64,000 nt of DNA from Paracoccus albus (lineage in GTDB: Bacteria; Pseudomonadota; Alphaproteobacteria; Rhodobacterales; Rhodobacteraceae). The notes beneath the pieces were generated by a model that saw only the letters and a list, made by a program, of their open reading frames with translations, had not been told where the DNA came from and did not search any database. Below, piece after piece: positions 17,626 to 25,643 of the stretch (the first letter of the stretch is position 1; each line of letters starts with the position of its first letter). The DNA lies in NCBI RefSeq assembly GCF_027913035.1, contig NZ_CP115775.1, forward strand, positions 3,254,812 through 3,318,811, given 5' to 3'. The position numbers and the translations under genes were made by a program.

Positions 17626-18455
17626 TCGACACCCTTCTTCAGCCCTTTACCTTCCCCTTCATGCGCGACGCCTTCCTGATCTGTCTGCTGGTCGCGCCGC
17701 CAACAGCCCTGCTGTCCTGTTTTCTGGTGCTGAAAGGCTGGGCGCTGATGGGCGATGCAGTCAGCCACGCCGTCCTGCCGGGGATCGTGCTGGCCTATAT
17801 GCTGGGCCTGCCCCTGATCATAGGAGCTTTCGCAGCGGGGATGCTGACCTCGCTTGCCACCGGCTATCTGTCCGAGAACAGCCGCATCAAGCAGGACACC
17901 GTCATGGGGGTCGTGTTTTCTGGCATGTTCGGGCTGGGCATCGTGATGTATGTTTCGATTCAGACGAATGTCGATCTGGATCATGTCCTTTTCGGAAACA
18001 TGTTGGGCATCGGTCCGGCCGATCTGCGCACCGCCGGCCTGATCTCTCTGATCGTCTGCGCCAGCCTGCTGCTGAAATGGAAAGACCTTATGCTGCACGC
18101 TTTCGACCCCGCGCAGGCAAAGGCATCCGGCCTGCCGGTCGGGCTGTTGCATTACGGGCTTCTTACCATCCTGTCACTGACCATCGTCGCCACGCTGTCG
18201 GCCACCGGCCTGATCCTCGCCGTAGGCCTGCTGATCGCACCCGGCGCGATAGCCTTCCTGATCGTCCGCCGCTTCGGCTGGATGCTGACCGTCGCCGTCA
18301 TCGTCAACCTGATCGGCATGTTGGGCGGCGTCTATGCCAGCTTTTTCCTCGACAGCTCCCCCGCCGCGACGATCATCCTCGTGCTGACGGCGATTTTTAT
18401 CGTGGCGTTCATCCGGCGCGTGACGATCAACAAGCGGCGGGTGGCGGCGGTTTGA
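17622..18455 (+). CDS. sitD: manganese/iron ABC transporter permease SitD
   Basis: The 277-residue second ABC-3 permease has LKGWALMGDAVSHAVLPGIV and GLILAVGLLIAPGAIAFLI. The start at 17622 ([13 protein letters not shown]) overlaps the sitC stop; the same frame is open much further upstream but lies inside sitC. A strong terminator begins within its last codons, ending the sitABCD transcript. Confidence 0.93.
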   Translation: MIDTLLQPFTFPFMRDAFLICLLVAPPTALLSCFLVLKGWALMGDAVSHAVLPGIVLAYMLGLPLIIGAFAAGMLTSLATGYLSENSRIKQDTVMGVVFSGMFGLGIVMYVSIQTNVDLDHVLFGNMLGIGPADLRTAGLISLIVCASLLLKWKDLMLHAFDPAQAKASGLPVGLLHYGLLTILSLTIVATLSATGLILAVGLLIAPGAIAFLIVRRFGWMLTVAVIVNLIGMLGGVYASFFLDSSPAATIILVLTAIFIVAFIRRVTINKRRVAAV

Positions 18456-18473
18456 GGGAGACCGCCGCTTTTT
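18444..18473 (+). terminator. rho-independent terminator of sitABCD
   Basis: A perfect 8-bp stem (GCGGCGGT at 18444-18451, ACCGCCGC at 18461-18468) is followed by TTTTT. The left arm overlaps the final sitD codons. Confidence 0.8.
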
Positions 18474-18820
18474 CCGGGCCGTCAGTGCCAAGCAACCGAC
18501 GTCAGTTTCCGGCCTTTTGCGACCGCACCGGCATCGAAGCACGAACCTCGGCAGTCCTGTTTGATCACTTAATGAAGCGGGCTAGGGCGATCACGCTCGG
18601 GTGCAGGCCGCCCGCACCGCTTGTTTACCCTCGAATTTTCGGCTAACGACAGTTCAGCACGGGGCGTTTGGCCTCATGCAGTGGAGATTTTATGCAAGAG
18701 CCCCGGGCCAACGCCCGTTCCTGAACTCTAAAGTTTTAGGAACAACAGACAGCTAAAGGACACTCACGCGAGATGCTGAGTGATCCTGTTCCTGTACTCT
18801 CATAAAATCGAGACACTCAA
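18474..18820. other. intergenic region before the YjhX-type gene, with no gene seen
   Basis: About 350 bp without a convincing coding frame. GC content falls compared with the sit genes. The right third holds the repeats and palindrome listed separately. Nothing recognisable as a tRNA, attachment site or insertion sequence was seen. Confidence 0.6.
18717..18800. promoter_or_regulatory. direct repeat and palindrome upstream of the YjhX/GNAT pair
   Basis: GTTCCTGAACTCT at 18717-18729 recurs as GTTCCTGTACTCT at 18788-18800 (12 of 13 identical, 71 bp apart). The first copy also pairs with AGGAAC at 18738-18743 to make a hairpin. Between the repeats lies CACTCA-N10-TGAGTG (18761-18782). Their location just before the toxin-like gene suggests operator sites or leader structure for the pair. 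Confidence 0.45.
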
Positions 18821-19078
18821 TTGAATATCTCAAAGCACGAGCAGCGTGTTTTGCATGAGCTCGCTCTTGGTGGGGCAATCCACCACGAACGGCATGCAAA
18901 CGGCAAAATACGCAGTATCACATGCTACACCCGCGAAGGTCATGTTCTAACCGACTGCACATTCGACCTTTTTCAGCGCCTTCGTAAACGGCGCTTCATC
19001 CATTCGCAAAACGGGCATTCCTACCGCGTGTCGCGGCTGGGAATGAAATCCGTTCGCGCGCAACTCAATCAAAGATAG
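18821..19078 (+). CDS. yjhX: YjhX (TopAI)-family putative toxin
   Basis: The 85-residue protein matches the YjhX family along its length: MNISKHEQRVLHELALGG start, central ITCYTREGHVLTDCTFDLF, and the end SVRAQL. In E. coli, YjhX (TopAI) inhibits topoisomerase I and its toxicity is relieved by the GNAT protein YjhQ. Starting at TTG 18821 gives the exact family length, and no in-frame ATG or GTG would preserve the conserved N-terminus. A GNAT gene follows 13 bp downstream. Base composition is lower in GC than the surroundings, which suggests acquisition by transfer. Confidence 0.8.
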   Translation: MNISKHEQRVLHELALGGAIHHERHANGKIRSITCYTREGHVLTDCTFDLFQRLRKRRFIHSQNGHSYRVSRLGMKSVRAQLNQR

Positions 19079-19091
19079 AAAGTACAAGAGA

Positions 19092-19538
19092 ATGACAGAC
19101 ACTAAGCATTCTATCCGCCCTTATAATCCCGACGATATCGAACCTGTGATTCTCGTCTGGCAGAGATCAAACGCCCTCGCGCATGCCTTTCTGACGCCGG
19201 AATTTGTGACCGAGGTCCATCAGGCAATGCGCGACATTTATCTGCCCAACGCGGAAACATACGTGCTGGAAAAAGACGGCACCGTCGTCGGCTTCATAGC
19301 ACTTCTCGGAAACGAAATAGGGGGACTGTTTCTTGAACCATCGCTGATTGGGCAAGGCTATGGAAGGACGCTTGTTGACTATGCTTTTGCTCTCAAAGGG
19401 CCGCTCAAGGTTGAAGTCTTTCGTGACAATCACGTCGGTCGGCCTTTTTACGAACGCTATGGTTTCGAGTTTGTGGAAGATGAGCTTCACGAAGCTTCCG
19501 GGCATATAAGCCGGAAGATGGCCATGCCCGGAGCGTGA
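19092..19538 (+). CDS. GNAT-family N-acetyltransferase, possible antitoxin partner of YjhX
   Basis: The 148-residue protein has a GNAT fold: an N-terminal IRPYNPDDIEPVILVW strand-helix, then acetyl-CoA loop motif A around LIGQGYGRTLVDYA, and the C-terminal motif VGRPFYERYGFEFVED. It lies 13 bp after the YjhX-type gene and is co-directional, the same arrangement as yjhX-yjhQ. An antitoxin role is inferred from that context; a free-standing acetyltransferase is the alternative. It is followed by a terminator-like hairpin. Confidence 0.85.
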   Translation: MTDTKHSIRPYNPDDIEPVILVWQRSNALAHAFLTPEFVTEVHQAMRDIYLPNAETYVLEKDGTVVGFIALLGNEIGGLFLEPSLIGQGYGRTLVDYAFALKGPLKVEVFRDNHVGRPFYERYGFEFVEDELHEASGHISRKMAMPGA

Positions 19539-19549
19539 TGCGCGACACA

Positions 19550-19575
19550 GACCGCCCCTATTCGAAGGGGCGGTC
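19550..19575 (+). terminator. hairpin after the GNAT gene
   Basis: A perfect 9-bp stem (GACCGCCCC at 19550-19558, GGGGCGGTC at 19567-19575) with an 8-base loop lies 11 bp after the stop. Only a weak T-containing tail follows. Confidence 0.55.
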
Positions 19576-19692
19576 ACTCTTCATCGCAAGCCGTAATGGG
19601 GGGCAAGCTGAAAATTTGCCAATGGGTCCTGCTACAAAGAAATACGGCGCTCTCACTGGTTACAACCAAAGGCTGGACAATCGCCAACTTTC

Positions 19693-20061
19693 TCACCCCG
19701 CCTCATAACTCCTGATCACCGCAACCTTCTTAGCACTGGTCGAGGTGAACCCGATCACATGGGCGAATCCCCTTGCCTTCCCATCGCGCCCGGTGCTGAT
19801 CCCGTTCGCCGCGCCGACCTTGCCGTGGGAAATCGCGTGATCGACCTTCACCAGTTTCGGTGCTTTCACGCGGTCCAAGGCAGCAAGCACCGCCTCGGCC
19901 CCTTCAATTTCCTTGCCGTCGGCCCTTTGCCACACCACATCATCGGCCAGCAGCTCGGCGGACAGCCCGCCTGTTTCCAGCCCCACCGCAATATCCTGCG
20001 CCAGCTTGTTCTTGGGGGAGTTGCCGCAATCGCCGCTGCCTTCGACTTTGGTATCAGGCAT
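19693..20061 (-). CDS. NTF2/SnoaL-like protein
   Basis: The 122-residue protein looks like a cone-shaped NTF2-like fold. The N-terminal GSGDCGNSPKNKLAQDIAVG is followed by DDVVWQRADGKEIEGAEAV, the usual SnoaL-type core, and it ends in VAVIRSYEAG. Members bind small hydrophobic molecules or act as isomerases. No specific substrate can be named. Its start overlaps the end of the alpha/beta hydrolase gene by 8 bp, so it is the last gene of that minus-strand run. Confidence 0.7.
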   Translation of the reverse strand: MPDTKVEGSGDCGNSPKNKLAQDIAVGLETGGLSAELLADDVVWQRADGKEIEGAEAVLAALDRVKAPKLVKVDHAISHGKVGAANGISTGRDGKARGFAHVIGFTSTSAKKVAVIRSYEAG

Positions 20062-20911
20062 CGCTGGACTCCTCCGCCGCTTCGATCCGGCGTTGCAGCA
20101 GGATAGGCAGTTCCGGGCGGGACATGATGTTCATATGTTCGGTATGCGGCAGCACGGCCAGCCACGCATCGGGGATTGTGTCCTTCATGTGCAGCGCGTG
20201 ATCCAGCGTCACGAAATCATTATCCCCCAGCAGGATCTGCACGGGCAGGGGGATCGCCGCCAGTTCCTCATCCGTCCAGCCCCAGTCTGACGCGATCAGG
20301 GCAGAGGTCTTGGCCATCATCTGCTCGAACGCCTCGGCCCCGCCGGGATTCATTTCGGCCACTTGGGCGGCCATCTGAGCGAATTCCGCCTCGCTTGGCA
20401 TCAACGCCGCCACCTCGGGCGAGGGCTGGTGCGTAGGGTCACGGTTCATCTGCACCAGATCGGGCAGCATCCCCTCGCCGTTCTGGCTGGCAGAGATCGC
20501 CGTCAGAGATGCAACCCGATCCGGCGCATTCACCGCCAATTCCAGCCCCAGCATCCCGCCCATCGAGAAGCCGATGACATGGGCCTGCTCGACCCCCAAT
20601 TCATCCAGAACCGCCAGCGTATCGGTGCGCATCGTCTCCAGCGTGAATTCGCCGTCATGAACCGGCGTATGGCCATGCCCCTGCTGTTCGACGCCGATGA
20701 CAGCGCGATCCTCTGACAAGGTCGGGATCATTCCGGCAAAGGTCGAGGTGATGTTCATCGCCCCGCCATGCAGCAGCAGGATGGGCGGCTGATCCGCCGA
20801 AATTTCGCCGTGAACTTCGTAATAGACATCGTGACCTTCGACAGTGACTGTCTCTGCCCCTGCCATCGCCGGTAAGGAAATCGCGGCCATCAGTGAAAAT
20901 ACTTTTTTCAT
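20054..20911 (-). CDS. exported alpha/beta hydrolase
   Basis: The 285-residue protein starts with a signal peptide (MKKVFSLMAAISLPAMAGAE), so it should act in the periplasm. The alpha/beta hydrolase core has the oxyanion region LLLHGGAMN, nucleophile elbow GFSMGG with Ser116, a likely acid Asp232 in LLGDNDF, and His256 or His259 in LPHTEHMN. ATG 20911 is preferred over the TTG two codons upstream because GGAGG lies 8 bases before it. It could be an esterase, haloperoxidase-like or lactonase enzyme. It is the only gene in the block with an export signal. Confidence 0.85.
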   Translation of the reverse strand: MKKVFSLMAAISLPAMAGAETVTVEGHDVYYEVHGEISADQPPILLLHGGAMNITSTFAGMIPTLSEDRAVIGVEQQGHGHTPVHDGEFTLETMRTDTLAVLDELGVEQAHVIGFSMGGMLGLELAVNAPDRVASLTAISASQNGEGMLPDLVQMNRDPTHQPSPEVAALMPSEAEFAQMAAQVAEMNPGGAEAFEQMMAKTSALIASDWGWTDEELAAIPLPVQILLGDNDFVTLDHALHMKDTIPDAWLAVLPHTEHMNIMSRPELPILLQRRIEAAEESSDA

Positions 20912-20913
20912 CT

Positions 20914-21360
20914 TCAACCCTCCGAGATTTTTGCCGCACCTGTGCCCGGTTCCAGATCCAGGGCAGCGCGTTGGTTATCGTCCATGTAGAACGGAACCGA
21001 GGTGTGGTTATGTGTGATCCGCCAGCCATCCGGCCCGCGCCGGAAGGCCCATGTGCAGCGGGTCCAGTATCCGCCATCCTCCCCGCCGCGGCGCACGGCG
21101 GTATGGACAAAGCCCCATGCCACCGCCAGATCGCCCGCGACCTCTACCTCCAGATCGCGGTAGGTCACGACGGGCGGCCTGTCCCAGCCGTCGATCCATT
21201 CCTGCAGCCCCGCCGCATCGGCATCGACCTGCATGGGCGGCGGCAGATCGAACAGCACCGGCCTTTCGCTGAATCCTGTCATCACCGCCTGCGCATCACC
21301 TGCCGCCATGTCGCTGGCCTGCCGGTCCAGCAAGGCGCGAATATCGCTCTGATCGCTCAT
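20914..21360 (-). CDS. SnoaL/DUF4440-like protein
   Basis: The 148-residue protein has the NTF2-like pattern: an N-terminal helix (ALLDRQASDMAAGDAQAVMTGF), the helix GLQEWIDGW, and C-terminal strands with WTRCTWAFRRGPDGWRITHNH. It resembles the YybH/SgcJ group of small ketosteroid-isomerase-like proteins of unknown role. The start at 21360 gives the typical length. It is separated by 2 bp from the hydrolase gene and 11 bp from the DUF899 gene, so co-transcription is likely. Confidence 0.75.
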   Translation of the reverse strand: MSDQSDIRALLDRQASDMAAGDAQAVMTGFSERPVLFDLPPPMQVDADAAGLQEWIDGWDRPPVVTYRDLEVEVAGDLAVAWGFVHTAVRRGGEDGGYWTRCTWAFRRGPDGWRITHNHTSVPFYMDDNQRAALDLEPGTGAAKISEG

Positions 21361-21371
21361 GATATTTCCCC

Positions 21372-22079
21372 TCAATAGCTCAGCTTCGGATACCAATCCG
21401 TGCCGCGCCCCTCTGGCGTCATGTCCAGCAGGTTCCACAAGGGCGCGATGTCCACCGCCCCGCGCGGGTCCTGCCCCGGATCGGCGGCCTCGGACGGCAT
21501 CTCGCCGACAAGGAAATAGCAGACCTTATCACCATCGCGGCGGTAGACGGCGAAGATCGGGTATTCGTACCCCTCATCATCCAGCCCCTCGTGGTCCCGG
21601 GCATAGTCGTCGCCCACGGTCTGCACGAAATCCAGATCGCGCCAGCCGCGTTCGGCGCCAAAAGCCTGCTGACGCGCCACCGGGCTGCGGCCGAGTATCT
21701 TGAACGCCGCGCGTTGCTTCACATCGGCGGCGTTGCCGTTCACCCCGCCCAGCCAGTTGGTGCACATCGGGCAGGGGCGCTCGCGCTCCGGACCGTACAT
21801 CCAGAAATAGGTGATCAGCGTGTCATGATCCCCGAACAGATCGATCAGCCCGACCTCCTTGCCGCTCGCGTCACGGAAACGGTAATCCTTTTGCACCAGC
21901 GGCCCCTGCGGCAGCGCCTGCCGCTGTTCCGCCAGCCTTGTTATCACCCGGCGCGCCTCTATCTCGGCTTGCAGCAGTTCGGTTCGGGCCTGCGTATAGG
22001 CCGCGCTTTCGCCCGGCAGAGGCCGCTTGCGGTAAGTTTCGGCCAGTTCCTTCGCGGGCTTCAGTGTGGCTTGTTCCAT
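21372..22079 (-). CDS. DUF899-family thioredoxin-like protein
   Basis: The 235-residue protein carries the DUF899 landmarks: LVQKDYRFRDASGKEVGLIDLF, then TYFWMYGPERERPCPMCTNW with Cys103 and Cys106 forming a CPMC-like pair, and RGWRDLDFVQTVGDDYARDH. The fold is thioredoxin-like and the CxxC pair suggests a redox role. ATG 22079 follows a GAGGA site and is preferred over the upstream ATG at 22106. It belongs to the minus-strand detoxification-like block. Confidence 0.82.
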   Translation of the reverse strand: MEQATLKPAKELAETYRKRPLPGESAAYTQARTELLQAEIEARRVITRLAEQRQALPQGPLVQKDYRFRDASGKEVGLIDLFGDHDTLITYFWMYGPERERPCPMCTNWLGGVNGNAADVKQRAAFKILGRSPVARQQAFGAERGWRDLDFVQTVGDDYARDHEGLDDEGYEYPIFAVYRRDGDKVCYFLVGEMPSEAADPGQDPRGAVDIAPLWNLLDMTPEGRGTDWYPKLSY

Positions 22080-22204
22080 CTTATCCTCGCTGCGTTGTGG
22101 CATCATGGTCCCGGCCCCCGCCCCGCGGGCGTGGCTGGAACGGCGGGTTGGTACTGGTGATGCCGCGCGGCCCGCTATCTCAGGACGCGCGGCAGTTGCG
22201 CCGG

Positions 22205-22984
22205 TTACTTCTCTGGCCCGACCACGGCGAATGCCGCGCCCTGAGGGTCTTGTGCTACGGCGATATAGGCCGGGCCGGGGACCTCAATGGGGCCGTGCAG
22301 CACGTTGCCGCCTGCCGCCTTGATCTCATCCACCTTGGCGGCGACGCTCCCATCCACGCCGAAATAGGGCAGCCAGAAGGGAACGGGGGACTCGCCCAGA
22401 CCCATCATGCCGCCAATGTCTTTCCCGTCACGGCGGAAAAGCTGATATGTGCCCATCTCGCCCATATCCATGGCATCACCCTTGGTCCATCCGAACAGGC
22501 CGGAATAGAAGGTAAAGCCAGCCTCGGGGTCGCCGCTCATCAATTCGTGCCAGTTGCCGTGACCGGCTTTTTGCTGATCAAAAGCCTGCCCCTCGGCGGA
22601 TGGAGTCATAGGTGCCGGCTCCAGCACGCCAAATGCCGCACCCTGAGGATCAGCGAAGATCGCGAACCGGCCCGTGCCGGGAATTTCGGTGACGTCGTGA
22701 TGAACCTGCGCCCCGGCCTTGGTGGCATCGGTCACGAACTGATCAATGTCATCGACGGCGAAATAAACCATCCAGCAGGGCGGCATACCCGAGACATCGT
22801 CGGGCATGTTCATCAGACCGGCAACGACATCCCCATCCGATTTCGCAAGGTGATACTCAAACCCCTCCATACCCGAATCGGCAACATTCCAGCCCAGCAC
22901 CTTGGCATAGAACGCGCCCGCATCGGCCAGTTTGCCCTGCGTCGTCGTCAACTCATACCAGCATGGGTTTCCGTGATAGCTCAT
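22205..22984 (-). CDS. two-domain VOC (glyoxalase/bleomycin-resistance-like) protein
   Basis: The 259-residue protein contains two vicinal-oxygen-chelate modules, about 4-122 and 135-256. Each begins with a CWYEL or NWHEL strand and ends FAIFADPQGAAFGV or YIAVAQDPQGAAFAV. VOC proteins bind metals and act on or sequester small electrophiles and antibiotics. Substrate is unknown. ATG 22984 has an AGGAGA site. It lies between the DUF899 and glutathione S-transferase genes. Confidence 0.85.
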   Translation of the reverse strand: MSYHGNPCWYELTTTQGKLADAGAFYAKVLGWNVADSGMEGFEYHLAKSDGDVVAGLMNMPDDVSGMPPCWMVYFAVDDIDQFVTDATKAGAQVHHDVTEIPGTGRFAIFADPQGAAFGVLEPAPMTPSAEGQAFDQQKAGHGNWHELMSGDPEAGFTFYSGLFGWTKGDAMDMGEMGTYQLFRRDGKDIGGMMGLGESPVPFWLPYFGVDGSVAAKVDEIKAAGGNVLHGPIEVPGPAYIAVAQDPQGAAFAVVGPEK

Positions 22985-23005
22985 CTCGTCTCTCCTCGTG
23001 AATAC

Positions 23006-23680
23006 TTAACCGGATTGCGCTGCTTTTGCGGCATCGGCGGCGGTCCAATGCGCCATATGATCGTCCATCGCGCGCTTGAAGGCAGGCCGCGCCGTCGCGC
23101 GCGCGATATAGGCCGTCAGCGCAGGATAATCCTTCGTCGCCTCGCCGCCCTGTCGCAGCACATCGACAAGGATAATATCGGCGGCGCTGAAATCGCCGAC
23201 GATCCACTCACGATCCGCCATCAGCTTTTCCAAAGCTGCAAGCCGCCCGTTCATGGATTTCAGAAACTGCGCCTCCAATTCCTCCGAGGCAGGCGGCCCG
23301 AATATCTCCGGCATCTTCTTCGACAACTGGCTGGTCATCCAGTTCGCGATCTGAGGCTCCAGACTGTTCAGCGCCGCGATCACCCATTGCGTGACCTCGG
23401 CCCGCTTACCCTCGGGCAGCAGGGCAGAGCCCTCTGCCAGATGCAGCACGATCGCGCCGGTTTCGAACAGCGAGACCTCGCCATCCTCGATCATCGGCAC
23501 CTGCGCGAAGGGCTGCTTTGCCTTATGCGCATCGGATTTGGGATGGACCGGCACAGTCGCGATTTCATATGCGCGGCCGAGTTCCTCTGCCGCCCACCGC
23601 ACACGCAGGTCGCGCACGAAACCACGCGGAAATTCGGGTAGCCAGTCATAGGTATAGATGGTCAGCTTATCGTCCGGCAT
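23006..23680 (-). CDS. glutathione S-transferase family protein
   Basis: The 224-residue protein has a thioredoxin-like N-terminal domain (YTYDWLPEFPRGFVRDLRVRW) with the glutathione-site motif FAQVPMIEDGEVSLFETGAI. A helical C-terminal domain carries the N-capping motif WIVGDFSAADIILVDVL. It should conjugate or bind glutathione adducts in the cytoplasm. The start MPDDKLTIYTYDW at 23680 fits the fold; the longer frame adds an unlikely leader. Its place among VOC and DUF899 genes fits electrophile detoxification. Confidence 0.88.
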   Translation of the reverse strand: MPDDKLTIYTYDWLPEFPRGFVRDLRVRWAAEELGRAYEIATVPVHPKSDAHKAKQPFAQVPMIEDGEVSLFETGAIVLHLAEGSALLPEGKRAEVTQWVIAALNSLEPQIANWMTSQLSKKMPEIFGPPASEELEAQFLKSMNGRLAALEKLMADREWIVGDFSAADIILVDVLRQGGEATKDYPALTAYIARATARPAFKRAMDDHMAHWTAADAAKAAQSG

Positions 23681-23758
23681 CTCAGTCCCTCGCTCATATG
23701 CTCGTTCGGGTTGGCTTTGGTAACCCGCCCCCACATGCGCAGAGACGGGCCTTGCACG

Positions 23759-24187
23759 TCAGGCCAGAGCCGGATCGCCGGTCATGACCATCCAAGAGGT
23801 TCCGAACCTGTCCCGGCACATGCCGAAGCCTTCCGAAAAGAACGTCTTGGAGAACGGCATCGTCACCGCGCCGCCCTCGGCCAGCTTGTCGAACAGCGTC
23901 CGGGCGTCATTCGCATCATCCCGCCAGATCGCGACGGACACACCCGCCTGTTTCTGCCCGCCGAATTGCGGAGGCATATCCGCGCCCATCAGCATCGCGC
24001 CGTCATCCAGCATCAGTTGCGCATGCATGACCCAGTTCTGCTGTTCGTCCGGCAGCGGCGGCATATCGCCGCCCGGCGGGATTTCTGAAAAGCGGTTCAG
24101 GACCGGGGTGGCCCCGAAAAGCTCGCCGTAAAAGGCGAACGCATCGGCGGCTTCGCCCTGAAAGGACAGATAAGGTGTAAAGCTCAT
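23759..24187 (-). CDS. PhnB-like VOC family protein
   Basis: The 142-residue single-domain VOC protein is of the PhnB type: starts MSFTPYLSFQGEAADAFAFYGELFG and ends GMCRDRFGTSWMVMTGD. Such proteins are often annotated by homology to 3-demethylubiquinone methyltransferase but have no methyltransferase motif. Function is unknown. Only 3 bp separate it from the DUF1428 gene upstream. Confidence 0.82.
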   Translation of the reverse strand: MSFTPYLSFQGEAADAFAFYGELFGATPVLNRFSEIPPGGDMPPLPDEQQNWVMHAQLMLDDGAMLMGADMPPQFGGQKQAGVSVAIWRDDANDARTLFDKLAEGGAVTMPFSKTFFSEGFGMCRDRFGTSWMVMTGDPALA

Positions 24188-24190
24188 GGC

Positions 24191-24913
24191 TCAGCCCTTT
24201 CCCGAATCGAAGATGGTTTCGAAGCTGCCCCACATCATGCGCTTGCCGTCAAAGGGCATTTCGGGCATCTCGACGCCCTCCATCTCGGCTTCCATCTTCT
24301 TGGCCGCCTCGTCGCAGGTCGCGCGGTCGGGCCATGCGGTCCAGCTGAACAGCACGGCCTCGCCATCCTCGGCCTTGGTGGCGCGGTAGAAATCCGTCTG
24401 CTTGCCGCGCGGCACATCGACGCCCCAGTTTTCCGCCATGCCCAGACAGCCATATTTCTCGAACATGCCCCAGGCATCATGGGCCATCTTTTCATAGGCG
24501 TCCTTGTTCTTTTCCGGCGCCGCGAGCAGGAAGCCCTGATAGAAATCCGCACCATCGACCTGCCCGACCGACATCAAAGGCTCGAACCCGCCGAATATCA
24601 TACGGCTGCCGTCAAAGGGCATGTCACCCATCGCGGCCATCTCAGGATCGCTTTCCATCGTCTGCCATGCCTTGTCGGCGGCAGCACGATCCGGCCATTC
24701 GATCCAGGTGAAAACGATGCTCTCATCATCCTTCGCCTGAACAGCGCCCTGAAAATCCGTGACCTTGCCCTTGGGCGTATCGACGCCCCAGGTCTCAACC
24801 GTCCTGACCGCGCCATACTTCTTGAACAGCGGCCAGGCATCCTTTGCATGATCGATATATGCCTGCTTGTTTGCCGTGGGCACCGCTGCAACCATTCCGG
24901 TGTAATACGTCAT
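24191..24913 (-). CDS. tandem DUF1428 protein
   Basis: The 240-residue protein consists of two homologous DUF1428 modules of about 115 residues. The repeated blocks include GAVRTVETWGVDTPKGKVTDF and its partner LGMAENWGVDVPRGKQTDF, FTWIEWPDRAA and FSWTAWPDRAT, and MPFDGSRMIFGGFE and MPFDGKRMMWGSFE. DUF1428 is a small alpha/beta-barrel family of unknown function, normally single-domain. This is the first gene of the minus-strand block and is divergent from the HxlR-SCP2 regulator. ATG 24913 is preceded by GGGGAG. Confidence 0.82.
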   Translation of the reverse strand: MTYYTGMVAAVPTANKQAYIDHAKDAWPLFKKYGAVRTVETWGVDTPKGKVTDFQGAVQAKDDESIVFTWIEWPDRAAADKAWQTMESDPEMAAMGDMPFDGSRMIFGGFEPLMSVGQVDGADFYQGFLLAAPEKNKDAYEKMAHDAWGMFEKYGCLGMAENWGVDVPRGKQTDFYRATKAEDGEAVLFSWTAWPDRATCDEAAKKMEAEMEGVEMPEMPFDGKRMMWGSFETIFDSGKG

Positions 24914-24961
24914 TGCGAAACTCCCCAAATGTCCCGTTTCGAATCGCATCATGCCACTTGC

Positions 24962-24993
24962 AGTATTAAAAAACAACTGATAGTATTTAAAAA
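24962..24993. promoter_or_regulatory. direct repeat next to the HxlR-SCP2 regulator start
   Basis: AGTATTAAAAAA (from 24962) and AGTATTTAAAAA (from 24982) are repeated exactly 20 bp apart, about two helical turns, immediately upstream of the regulator start and in the shared divergent promoter region. They are candidate half-sites for autoregulation and control of the DUF1428-to-NTF2 gene run. Confidence 0.45.
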
Positions 24994-25643
24994 TGAGTAA
25001 AGACGGCAAAAAACTGCGCTATGACGAAGGCTGCCTTGCGTCCCATGCGCTGAATCTGATCGGGGATCGCTGGGCGTTGCTGGTGGTGCGTGAACTGATG
25101 TTCGCACCCAAACGCTTCCAGATGATCCGCGCGGGACTGCCCGGCATTACGGCCTCGGTACTGACCCAACGCTTGGCACAGCTTCGTGACGTTGGCGTGA
25201 TCACGCATGACGAAAAGCTCGGCATCTATGCGCTGACCGACCTTGGTCGGGAATTGCTGCCGGTGCTGGAGGCTCTTTGCCGCTGGGCCCTGATCGCACC
25301 CGGCCACGATCCGACGCGCTTCATCAGCCCCTCGGCGCTTATGATCTCGATGGGCGTGAACCTGATGAGCGACCGGGCAAGCGGTATCACGGCAAAGGCC
25401 GGCTTCGATTTCGGATCGGAAGCCTTCGAGATGCAGGTCGCCGACGGTCGCCTCATCACCAAAGCCGTCAACACCCCTGACGCGCCATTCACCTTGAAGG
25501 GCGATGGCAACACGCTGGCCTTCACCGTCTACGGCGCAGCCCCCCTGACAGCGATGATCGCCAAGGGTTTCGCCAGTGCAACCGGCGATCTCGCCGCCGC
25601 ACAGATCTTCATCGACCTTTTCAGATTGGAGCCTCAGACATGA
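24993..25643 (+). CDS. HxlR-family regulator with a C-terminal SCP2-like ligand domain
   Basis: The 216-residue protein has an HxlR winged helix in residues 1 to about 100 (GDRWALLVVRELMFAPKRFQM and GITASVLTQRLAQLRDVGVI). It is followed by a C-terminal domain with SCP2/sterol-carrier-like pattern (DRASGITAKAGFDFGS, GDGNTLAFTVYGA). That extra domain could bind a hydrophobic effector. No clear Shine-Dalgarno lies before ATG 24993. It overlaps the next VOC gene by 4 bp and is divergent from the DUF1428 gene, which suggests it controls the entire block. The SCP2 assignment is moderate. Confidence 0.82.
   Translation: MSKDGKKLRYDEGCLASHALNLIGDRWALLVVRELMFAPKRFQMIRAGLPGITASVLTQRLAQLRDVGVITHDEKLGIYALTDLGRELLPVLEALCRWALIAPGHDPTRFISPSALMISMGVNLMSDRASGITAKAGFDFGSEAFEMQVADGRLITKAVNTPDAPFTLKGDGNTLAFTVYGAAPLTAMIAKGFASATGDLAAAQIFIDLFRLEPQT

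Noticed and set aside
18456-19692. A genomic island with integrase or attachment sites around the YjhX pair
   Set aside because: GC content drops locally, but there is no integrase, transposase, tRNA gene or flanking direct repeat long enough to be an attachment site.
21938-23641. A 567-codon plus-strand frame over the VOC and GST genes
   Set aside because: The minus-strand genes there have clear domains and ribosome-binding sites; the plus frame crosses their intergenic gaps and resembles nothing.
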